Shown here piece by piece: positions 1 through 7,134 of a stretch of 64,000 nt of DNA (its first letter is position 1; every line of letters starts with the position of its first letter). Under the pieces are notes generated by a model that did not search any database, was not told the DNA's origin, and saw nothing but the letters and a program-made list of their open reading frames with translations. The translations under genes were made by a program, and so were the position numbers. This DNA comes from Petrimonas sp. IBARAKI (GTDB lineage Bacteria > Bacteroidota > Bacteroidia > Bacteroidales > Dysgonomonadaceae), in the NCBI GenBank assembly GCA_002356435.2, contig AP018040.2, positions 868,001-932,000 of the forward strand. Reading direction: 5' to 3'.

Positions 1-775
1 TGCTGCCATAGCTAGCGGACTGAATGCAGAGATCAGGAAATACGGATATATTACCATTATCAGCGATAGTGATGAGAACTTTGAAAACGAGAAAAAAGAG
101 TTGGAGCAGTTGAGTGCTAGAAATATTGAGGGGTTGATTATTGTTCCTTCCGGAAATCAGTGGAGGCATATAAAAGAGCTCTATGATCAACAATTGCCCA
201 TTATTTGTATTGACCGGTATTTTGAAGATTTGGATTTGCCCTATGTCTCTACGGATAATTATGATGGAGCATTTCATGCTACAAAGTATCTCATTAATAA
301 CGGACATGTATCCATAGCCTGCATACAAGGTGTCAAGGAGTCAACGCCAAACCGGTTGCGGGTAAAGGGATTTAAAGAGGCGCTTGAACAATCGGGTATC
401 CGTGATTATTGGGTTGTTGGAGATGATTTTACTATACAGAACGGATACCTGGAAACGAAACTCCTGATGCAGCAGAAGGTAAGGCCAACAGCCATATTTA
501 CCTTAAGCAACACCATTGCAATGGGGTGTATAAAGGCATTGAAAGAGGAAAATATACGCATACCGCAGGATGTCTCCATTATAACATTTGATGAACACCC
601 CTATCTCGATTATCTATCAACGCCTCTCTCGTGTGTAGCCCAACCCGTAAATGATATCATCCGGATTGCGGTTAAGTTTCTTTTTTCAAAACTGGAAAAC
701 AAGGATATGAATGCGATCAAGGTGCTTTTAAAACCCAAAATCATAATTAAGGATTCGGTCAAGACAATATTATAA
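1..775 (+). CDS. LacI-family transcriptional regulator, 5'-truncated by window edge
   Basis: The open frame runs from the first in-frame codon at position 2 to the stop at 773-775, so this is the C-terminal part only; an internal TTG at 101 is not a credible start. What remains is a periplasmic-binding-protein-like effector domain: a GLIIVPSG strand, an ICIDR strand, STDNYDGAFHATKYLI, a TPNRLRVKGFKEAL segment, a TAIFTLSN strand with its following helix, and DVSIITFDEHPYLDYLSTPLS near the end. All are typical of LacI/GalR regulators, where this domain binds a sugar ligand. The N-terminal helix-turn-helix would lie left of the window. It is convergent with the PUL on the opposite strand, so it may control genes to the left rather than this PUL. 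Confidence 0.85.
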   Translation, partial: AAIASGLNAEIRKYGYITIISDSDENFENEKKELEQLSARNIEGLIIVPSGNQWRHIKELYDQQLPIICIDRYFEDLDLPYVSTDNYDGAFHATKYLINNGHVSIACIQGVKESTPNRLRVKGFKEALEQSGIRDYWVVGDDFTIQNGYLETKLLMQQKVRPTAIFTLSNTIAMGCIKALKEENIRIPQDVSIITFDEHPYLDYLSTPLSCVAQPVNDIIRIAVKFLFSKLENKDMNAIKVLLKPKIIIKDSVKTIL

Positions 776-857
776 ATTTAGTTATTAAAGCACTGGAGTA
801 TACTTCTGTTTCCGGTCAATATATCCCATTTGAAATAATTGGATAACTTTCATCCCG

Positions 858-1904
858 CTATCTGGCACTTTCGATCATGGAAAGAATATTCTCCAGGGGT
901 GTTCCTGCCTGAATATTGTGGCAGGAACAACAGATGTAACCACCATTCTTGCCCAGGGTCCTGACACATTCCCGTGTCTCTTCCGCCACTTCTTCTGCTG
1001 TGCCCATGGGCAGTATTTTCTGGTTCTCCACGCCACCGTGAAAGATCAGTTCATTTCCGAAGGCCTCCTTAAGTGCCGAACGATCCATACCGGGACATAC
1101 ATGTTGTATAGGGTTCAGAATATCAATGCCACATTCAATCAGTTCAGGTATCAATGGCAGCACGGCCCCGTCGGTATGATACAATACTTTTTTCCCATGC
1201 CGGTGAATCAGGTCACACCACCCTTTTAGCCGGGACTTGAAATGTGTCCTCCAGGACTCCATCGGAATTAGCATGTTGCTTTGCATACCCATGTCGTCAC
1301 TGATAAAAACGATATCAAGCGAATCGTCCATTTCCGTTAACATTCGTTCCAGCATTGCGGTTTGAATGGCATCAATCTTCTCCAGGGCAGCATCGAGAAA
1401 ATCAGGATTGATGATCGTGTCCAGCAAAGCATTTTCCAACCCCCGCATCTGACAATAAATTTCGAAGTGTGATATCCAGGGCCCTATGGTGGCAAAATCC
1501 CAGGCACGGGCCTCCAGGGCAGCTTTTTTTGCCCCGGCATAATCAAATTTGTCCGGGTTGGGCCATAAGGGATAGCTCTCCAGTTGGGAGGGGGAGTGGT
1601 AGTCGGCAATCGGAGGATTGATGTATTCCTGGTAGGTAGCCAGTCCGGCCTTGGTCATGCGTGTGGGAACCCCCCACATGGTGATCTCCCCACTGTCGTT
1701 GGGGTCGAAAAAGCGGCCTGCATATCCGGGGAAGATCCATACGATCTTGTCAATGCCCAGTGCATGATAGACAGCCAGCTCATCCTGTAGGCCGGTATGT
1801 TCACGCAAAACATTCAGGATTTCCGGGGTACACCAAATGTCCACCGGCGTCCGGTCCACGGGTCGGCGGTTGATGGTAGAAAGAATTCGTTCTCTTGGAG
1901 TCAT
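858..1904 (-). CDS. UroD-fold corrinoid methyltransferase, candidate substrate:corrinoid (MT1-type) component
   Basis: 348 residues of the uroporphyrinogen decarboxylase superfamily. The start MTPRERILSTINRRPVDRTP is characteristic of this fold's methyltransferase branch (MtaA/CmuA/O-demethylase relatives) rather than true HemE. Near the C-terminus is ICCSCHNIQAGTPLENIL (residues 324-341), the usual end of the barrel. At the position where zinc-dependent family members have H-x-C this protein has H243-T-D245, so it lacks the standard zinc-thiol pair and may instead handle the methyl donor. It is the last gene of a minus-strand group with a corrinoid protein, a second UroD-fold protein and a MetH-activation-like protein, 13 nt after the preceding stop. 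The family and corrinoid partnership are well supported by context. The substrate is unknown; a methoxylated sugar or methanol from the adjacent pectin-type PUL is inference. Confidence 0.82.
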   Translation of the reverse strand: MTPRERILSTINRRPVDRTPVDIWCTPEILNVLREHTGLQDELAVYHALGIDKIVWIFPGYAGRFFDPNDSGEITMWGVPTRMTKAGLATYQEYINPPIADYHSPSQLESYPLWPNPDKFDYAGAKKAALEARAWDFATIGPWISHFEIYCQMRGLENALLDTIINPDFLDAALEKIDAIQTAMLERMLTEMDDSLDIVFISDDMGMQSNMLIPMESWRTHFKSRLKGWCDLIHRHGKKVLYHTDGAVLPLIPELIECGIDILNPIQHVCPGMDRSALKEAFGNELIFHGGVENQKILPMGTAEEVAEETRECVRTLGKNGGYICCSCHNIQAGTPLENILSMIESAR

Positions 1905-1917
1905 GATAATAATTGTT

Positions 1918-2616
1918 TTAATGGTGGTTTTTGATATTGCGGTAAATACATGTTTTATTGTTGCAAATATCGCATGCGTAGCCTCTTTTCTTTACCTTTT
2001 TCCCAATGCCGACGATTCCGCTCACACTTTTCAGGGGTATCATCAGGCTGCTCCCCGTCAGGCGGATGTTGCAGGGCTGTCCGGGAAGAAGGGAGAAAAG
2101 CGGTTGCTGTTCACTGACAGGCCAGTTGCAATAACCGGGGCTGTACCGGTTGGTGACATGCATCCCAAGCTCCCTGAAAGCATTCTCCAGTTTCTCCTGA
2201 ATCAGGTCCATGGCTCTCTCCACCACCCATGAACCCATGGTGTCGGTGATGAATCCCTTCAGGTAATCCCCCTCCTTGTTGTACTCGCGTGAACGGGCAG
2301 TAAAACCTTCACCCGCCGTACAGACAAGCAGGGCCAGCTTTTCCGCTCCCTTCATGTACCCGCAAATCTGTTGTTGCGGGTGGATCTTCCTGTCCAGGAT
2401 CCTGATCGACCCCTCCTTTTCGTCAATGCGGATATCCTCATACACCGCATATCCTCCCCGTATGCTTGCCAGACCGGGGAGTTGGCCGAACAGCCCGGTC
2501 GCCTCGTGCACCACGGGATTGTCGGGTGAGTGGTCAGGCACCTGCAGTAGCCGCAACAAGTCGCCGAGGTGCAAGCGCAATTCGTCGGGTTCAATGTGAT
2601 AATCGACAAAGGTCAT
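1918..2616 (-). CDS. Stand-alone MetH-activation-domain-like protein, candidate corrinoid reactivase
   Basis: 232 residues from the ATG at 2616. A longer frame to 2697 exists but would overlap the upstream gene by about 70 nt, and this start leaves a 7-nt gap. The core resembles the S-adenosylmethionine-binding reactivation domain of cobalamin-dependent methionine synthase: NRYSPGYCNWPVSEQQPLF matches the R-x-x-PGY...P...Q pattern used to bind AdoMet. The preceding helix (DTMGSWVVERAMDLIQEKL) also fits. The C-terminal tail has C-x2-C-x4-C followed by YR, which could hold a metal or iron-sulfur centre. In MetH this domain reductively remethylates inactive cob(II)alamin. Here it is a separate protein in a corrinoid methyltransferase operon, so reactivation of the neighbouring B12 protein is the likely role. 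Confidence 0.8.
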   Translation of the reverse strand: MTFVDYHIEPDELRLHLGDLLRLLQVPDHSPDNPVVHEATGLFGQLPGLASIRGGYAVYEDIRIDEKEGSIRILDRKIHPQQQICGYMKGAEKLALLVCTAGEGFTARSREYNKEGDYLKGFITDTMGSWVVERAMDLIQEKLENAFRELGMHVTNRYSPGYCNWPVSEQQPLFSLLPGQPCNIRLTGSSLMIPLKSVSGIVGIGKKVKKRGYACDICNNKTCIYRNIKNHH

Positions 2617-2623
2617 GAAAGGT

Positions 2624-3628
2624 TCACTTTTGGTTGAAGGCGGCGAGCGCGTCATAAAAAGCCCGGATGTTCTCCGGCGATACATGCGGAGGCACATCGC
2701 AGCCGGTTGACAATACGAAGTTTGGATAAGGGGCGGTCTCTTCGAGGAGCTGCGTGACCTTTTCCTTAACCTTTTCGGGGGGCAACATCTGCAATACGGC
2801 TACCGGATCGATATTCCCCATCACCAGTACATCCGCCGGACATTGCGCCAGTGCCTCCGTCATATTTGCCGCATTGCCGAAATGATAGGCCGCGGCACCG
2901 GTTTGTATCATGGCATCCGTACAATGGCCCCTGTTTCCGCAATTGTGGAGCACTACCATGAACTGTTCGTCCTGTACCGATTCAATGATCCTTTTGACAT
3001 ACCGGGAGGAAAACTGCAGGCAATCATCGTTGGAGAGCAGTCCCGCGGCCGGCTCCGCGATGACGATACCCGCGCAGCCGCTTTCCTGTTTCAATGCTGT
3101 GGCGTAGGACAGGATAAACTGCGTGCACTTCTCGAGCAGCAGTTCCACCGCACCGGTTTCGAGATAACAACCGGTCATGATCTCCGACATGCCAAACAGT
3201 CTGCCCGCCAGGGAAAAAGGGCCAATCACACCGGCCAGTACGGGTCGGGTATCGATCATCCCTGCCGCCAACCTGTTGGCTTTCAGGTATTGTGGTATTC
3301 TCCCTGCGGCCAGGGAGGGAACCTTCAACCGCTCTACGGTTGAAGCATCAACGAGCTTCCCGGAAATATGGGGCATGTCCTCCTCCGGAAAAGAGATGTC
3401 ACATCCAAACGCTTCCGCCTCAACAGTCAGGTCCATGATTACCGTGGAGGCTTTGGAAGGATATTTGTCGCTAAGCGCTTTAATAGCTCTCGCATGAACC
3501 TCCCCGTTCTGGACGGCTTCCCTTACGGAGTATCCCAGCATCTCGATCCCCGGATGCGTCATGACGGGGATGGCATACCGGTCGGGGGATTGGATGATCT
3601 GTTCCATCCAGCTTTTAATTTCCATCAT
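2624..3628 (-). CDS. UroD-fold methyltransferase with H-x-C...C zinc motif (MtaA-like)
   Basis: 334 residues, uroporphyrinogen decarboxylase superfamily, methyltransferase branch. The zinc-thiol signature is visible as H228-x-C230 in VVLHNCGN and C310 in LSTGCDVPPHVSPENI, the arrangement used by MtaA/MtbA-type methylcobamide:thiol methyltransferases. Other family marks are VIGPFSLAGRLFG (residues 134-146) and GIVIAEPAAGLLS (187-199). Its start overlaps the stop of the corrinoid-protein gene by 4 nt, so the two are translationally coupled. It probably carries methyl groups between the corrinoid protein and a thiol or similar acceptor. Bacteroidota are not known to make coenzyme M, so the acceptor is open; transfer in the opposite direction is also possible. 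Confidence 0.83.
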   Translation of the reverse strand: MMEIKSWMEQIIQSPDRYAIPVMTHPGIEMLGYSVREAVQNGEVHARAIKALSDKYPSKASTVIMDLTVEAEAFGCDISFPEEDMPHISGKLVDASTVERLKVPSLAAGRIPQYLKANRLAAGMIDTRPVLAGVIGPFSLAGRLFGMSEIMTGCYLETGAVELLLEKCTQFILSYATALKQESGCAGIVIAEPAAGLLSNDDCLQFSSRYVKRIIESVQDEQFMVVLHNCGNRGHCTDAMIQTGAAAYHFGNAANMTEALAQCPADVLVMGNIDPVAVLQMLPPEKVKEKVTQLLEETAPYPNFVLSTGCDVPPHVSPENIRAFYDALAAFNQK

Positions 3629-4305
3629 GATGCATTGTTGATTGTCAGTTTATCCAGTATCTCCACCATCTCCTGAGGTCCGTCCGTATAATGGTCGGCT
3701 CCGATTTTTTGCGCAAATTCACGGTTCAGCGGGGCACCGCCCACAAAGGTGATCACCTCCGGAAACGCTTGTTTGATTGTTTGGTTGATAACCGCCATGT
3801 TGGCCATGGTCGTTGTGAGCAAGGCTGACATTCCCACAAAGGCGGAGGGATGGTCCTGAAGCGCTTCAATAAATTTCGTTGCAGGGACATCCACGCCCAG
3901 ATCGATGATTTCATATCCGTTTCCCTCCGCGATCATGCTGACCAGGTTCTTTCCGATGTCATGCAAATCGCCTTCCACCGTGCCGATGATCAGTTTTCCC
4001 TTGTGTGCTACCGTTCCGTCAACGAAAAATTTTTTCAGGTGCATCATCCCGCAGTTCATTGCCTTGGCGCTCATCAGCACCTGTGGTACGAAGACCCGGT
4101 TTTCCCTGAATTTTGTCCCGATGCGTTCCATCCCTGCGATTAATCCTTTTGAAAGTATTTCCGAGGGTGGAAAGTTTAACTCCAATGCCTGCAGGGTAAG
4201 TTCGTCCACACCCGGTTGTCCCTTCATTTCCGGGGGATAGGGGACGCTCCGGTTAATCTTCCCTTTATCCACACAATTGGCAATCTGCTCAAGAATATTT
4301 TCCAT
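3625..4305 (-). CDS. Corrinoid (B12-binding) methyl-carrier protein
   Basis: 226 residues in the two-domain layout of MtaC/MtbC-type proteins. An N-terminal helical cap (about 1-95, with MERIGTKFRENRVFVPQVL and MSAKAM) is followed by a Rossmann-like B12 domain. The lower-ligand motif D-x-H-x-x-G is D113-L-H115-D-I-G118, followed by MSALLTTT (159-166) and the GG at 189-190. His115 should coordinate cobalt in the base-off state. The protein would accept a methyl group from one UroD-fold partner and pass it to the other. It is the first gene of the four-gene module, 60 nt after the phosphoesterase gene and coupled by a 4-nt overlap to the next gene. I see no cobalamin riboswitch in the short gap ahead of it. 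Confidence 0.93.
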   Translation of the reverse strand: MENILEQIANCVDKGKINRSVPYPPEMKGQPGVDELTLQALELNFPPSEILSKGLIAGMERIGTKFRENRVFVPQVLMSAKAMNCGMMHLKKFFVDGTVAHKGKLIIGTVEGDLHDIGKNLVSMIAEGNGYEIIDLGVDVPATKFIEALQDHPSAFVGMSALLTTTMANMAVINQTIKQAFPEVITFVGGAPLNREFAQKIGADHYTDGPQEMVEILDKLTINNAS

Positions 4306-4365
4306 ACGATATTGTTATTTTATGTTAGTGATTTATGTGTTGAAATTTTTTTGATTTTTCTTTAT

Positions 4366-5553
4366 TCAGGGGTAACTGTTATTTTGTGTCTTGAAATGAA
4401 AGGCTTTTACCTGTTTTCCCCCGCTGTTGGAGATCTGGATATCCATCTGTTGTTTATTGGCCTGGACGTTGATCATCTCCCTGTTATGGTTCACCAGTAT
4501 AGGAAAATTAATCGCGTCACTCCTTTCACGATAGATGTGGTTATGAAGATGACCGCACATCATCAAATCAATATTTGCTTTGTTTAAAATGGGGACGAAC
4601 TTGTCCAGGATCTCTTTCTCCCCGTGCCAATTTCCGAAAGGAGGGATATGGGTGATCACCACCTTAAAGGGAGATTGCTGAAATTCATCACCCTGAATCA
4701 CCTTTTCCAGCCATTGGGCCTGTTCGGTACGGTAATTGTCAAAAGCTACGATGCCACTGTATTCAATGTCGTTGTCCGGCTTGTCCTCACCACAGTCGAG
4801 CACGATAAAGCAGACGGGGCCTTGCCGGAACATATAATATAACTGGCCGGTAGGGGTGGGAAAGTAACGGGGAAAGGTTGTTGCGAAATTTCCCCTGGTT
4901 TCATGATTCCCTCTCGCATAATAAAAGGGTGTCTCTTTGGCAAACAACGTCACTGCTTTTTCCAGGAAGTCGTCAAACAGTTTTTTTTCTGAACGGAGAT
5001 CAGTGGTCATGTCTCCGTTAAAAAAAACCAGGTCGGTTTTATCCCATCGGGCCCCTATCAAGAGAGAATCCATCAGTTCGTTGTTGCCGTGAATGTCATT
5101 CAATACCAAAAAAGAAATTTCCTCCTTTTGAGGATTGTTGGTGGTGAATTTAAGCGGTGTTTCACTGTATACATTGCTTGCCACGGTCCGGCCGTAGGTT
5201 ACATGATACGCTTGATGGCTCAGTACCTCCTGGGAATAGATTCGGTACCGGTAGGTAGTGTTGGGTTTCAGATTCTTCAGCCTGACCATATGAACAGAAT
5301 CGACCACTTTGAATCCGTATGATTCTGAAAAAAATTGGGGTCGCGGCTCATGATAGAAATGGGTTTTGTCGTCCGGAGCCAGCTCCACCCACGATATAGC
5401 CCTTTTATTGGTTGTCCAAACAATTGTTACTTCATCTTTAGTCAATCCTTGCAGGTAGGGACCATGGGTAATGGAGATCCGAGACTGAGCAGCAAGAGAC
5501 ATTGAGAAGTTCAGGAAAAGAGTTATTAATAAGAGCAACTTGGTATTTTTCAT
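4366..5553 (-). CDS. Secreted metallophosphoesterase with N-terminal purple-acid-phosphatase-type domain
   Basis: 395 residues with a cleavable signal peptide (MKNTKLLLLITLFLNFSMSLAAQ). Residues about 25-125 look like the fibronectin-type N-terminal domain of purple acid phosphatases (ITHGPYLQGLTKDEVTIVWTT, LKPNTTYRYRIYS). The calcineurin-like catalytic blocks follow in order: LNDIHGN, FFNGDMT, YARGNHETRG, VITHIPPFGNWH and MMCGHLHNH, supplying the dinuclear-metal ligands. The start codon shares one base with the stop of the GH29 gene (TAATG arrangement), so it belongs to the PUL transcript. A phosphomonoesterase or phosphodiesterase acting on a decorated glycan is possible; the substrate is unknown. 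The assignment to the superfamily is firm. Confidence 0.88.
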   Translation of the reverse strand: MKNTKLLLLITLFLNFSMSLAAQSRISITHGPYLQGLTKDEVTIVWTTNKRAISWVELAPDDKTHFYHEPRPQFFSESYGFKVVDSVHMVRLKNLKPNTTYRYRIYSQEVLSHQAYHVTYGRTVASNVYSETPLKFTTNNPQKEEISFLVLNDIHGNNELMDSLLIGARWDKTDLVFFNGDMTTDLRSEKKLFDDFLEKAVTLFAKETPFYYARGNHETRGNFATTFPRYFPTPTGQLYYMFRQGPVCFIVLDCGEDKPDNDIEYSGIVAFDNYRTEQAQWLEKVIQGDEFQQSPFKVVITHIPPFGNWHGEKEILDKFVPILNKANIDLMMCGHLHNHIYRERSDAINFPILVNHNREMINVQANKQQMDIQISNSGGKQVKAFHFKTQNNSYP

Positions 5554-7100
5554 TATTTATTAAGTGTTGTTGATTTTCTTGCAAATTTATTAAAACTTTT
5601 GTCTACTTCGATGGAAGCATCATTATCTTTCGTCATGGTGTAACGTTTCCTGCCTTCCGGAATGACCACTTTTACTACATCATCCATCTCGGTGCGCTGT
5701 GCGGGTAATAAGGAGAAGTTTATGAATCCGTCCCTGTAAATGAAGGGAATCGATTCTCCCGTGCGGAGAAGGGTCACAGCTATTGGTTTTTGGCCTGTTC
5801 GCAGAGAAACCTGTTTCTGGAATGACGGAAGAAGATGCAGGTACCAGTTATTACCCCGGCTAGTGATCATCACGTTGCTGCGGGCAACTCCGGGAGAGGG
5901 AGCTGCTCCAATCACCGATTCGCGGCTATGTGACATCCATTCGGCGATTGCCTCCATATTCCTGTAGTAGTTAGGGTGCATCTCTCCTTTGCCATCCGGT
6001 CCCACATTAGGGAGGAAGTTCCCCCCTAATGAACGGCTGGCGACAAGATGCTCAAAAAACCAGGCATAAGGCCTGAAGGTGCCTGTTTTGTCATACCCCC
6101 AGCCACCACCTCCCGATGTCCAGATATCACAGTGTTCCCACCATTGGGATGGCGTATAGGTGGGGAGAATACATTCAAAAGGAGTGGTGAAGTCACCGAT
6201 CCGCATGCCGCTTCCGGCAGGGTCATCGGGATTCACAATGTTGGACCAGCGGTCGTTGATCACAATCCCCGGTTGCAGGGAACGGATCCAGGTATAGATC
6301 TGCTCTGTGTGCATATCACTCACTCCTTTGAAATACATGCCATCCAGCCACAGAATATCAATTTTGCCGTATCGGGTAAGGAGCTCTTCCATTTGTGCAA
6401 GGACAAACCCGAGAAACCGTTCGTACTTCTGATAATTTGCGACAGAATCGGTAATAGCCGGCAGCTGATGCCACTTCTCCGCATCATATTCATTGGGGTG
6501 CATCAACCCCGGAAAATGCCAGTCCCTGGGAGAGAAATAAAAACCAACCTTCAGGCCGTTTTTTCTACAGGCATCAACATAAGGTTGAATAAGATCCCGC
6601 CCACCCATGTATTGTTTGGTGCCAATACCATATTTGGAGGGCCACAAGGCATAACCGTCATGGTGTTTGGTGGTAAGCACGGCATAGGTGAAACCTGCTT
6701 TTTGGGCTGATTTCAACCATTTGTCGGGGTCGTAGTTCTGTGGATCAAATTGATTGGCCAGGGCATAATAACGTTCGGGAGGTGCTACTTTCCCTCCATA
6801 CCTGTAATGGGCAATCATATCCCACGATGGTTGTGCGCCCACCACACTGTGAATCCCCCAGTGCATGAAAAGCCCGAGGCTGGCATTGGGATACCACTGC
6901 GCCTCTTTATGGGGATTGGGTAGTAGCAGATCCTCTTTCAGCGGCGTTGATATCACTTTTTTGGCTCTTTCAATATCTTTCTTGTCGATGAGGTAGGATT
7001 CGGGGAAACTATTGAATTGTGCAGATAATGGGAGAGTTGTTGTACACAACAGTAACAGGATTGCACACTTTATCTGAAAGATTTTATTTTTACTACTCAT
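5553..7100 (-). CDS. GH29 alpha-L-fucosidase, secreted
   Basis: 515 residues with a signal peptide ending near LSAQ. GH29 motifs are clear: LGLFMHWGIHSVVG (75-88), TTKHHDGYALWPS (143-155), GLKVGFYFSPRDWHFPG (182-198) and GKIDILWLDGMYF, where D253 should be the catalytic nucleophile. The family releases terminal alpha-L-fucose. The catalytic barrel is followed by a short C-terminal domain rich in beta strands. It sits between the GH31 gene and the phosphoesterase in the PUL1 array, which fits trimming of a fucose-bearing side chain. Some GH29 enzymes of Bacteroidota act on other deoxy sugars, so linkage and exact sugar are not fixed by sequence. Confidence 0.93.
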   Translation of the reverse strand: MSSKNKIFQIKCAILLLLCTTTLPLSAQFNSFPESYLIDKKDIERAKKVISTPLKEDLLLPNPHKEAQWYPNASLGLFMHWGIHSVVGAQPSWDMIAHYRYGGKVAPPERYYALANQFDPQNYDPDKWLKSAQKAGFTYAVLTTKHHDGYALWPSKYGIGTKQYMGGRDLIQPYVDACRKNGLKVGFYFSPRDWHFPGLMHPNEYDAEKWHQLPAITDSVANYQKYERFLGFVLAQMEELLTRYGKIDILWLDGMYFKGVSDMHTEQIYTWIRSLQPGIVINDRWSNIVNPDDPAGSGMRIGDFTTPFECILPTYTPSQWWEHCDIWTSGGGGWGYDKTGTFRPYAWFFEHLVASRSLGGNFLPNVGPDGKGEMHPNYYRNMEAIAEWMSHSRESVIGAAPSPGVARSNVMITSRGNNWYLHLLPSFQKQVSLRTGQKPIAVTLLRTGESIPFIYRDGFINFSLLPAQRTEMDDVVKVVIPEGRKRYTMTKDNDASIEVDKSFNKFARKSTTLNK

Positions 7101-7134
7101 GGATAGGTTTTACATTTAGAGAATTCGAATCGTA

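Noticed and set aside
4306-4365. Possible cobalamin riboswitch ahead of the corrinoid-protein gene
   Set aside because: The gap is only 60 nt and AT-rich; no B12-box-like sequence or room for the fold.
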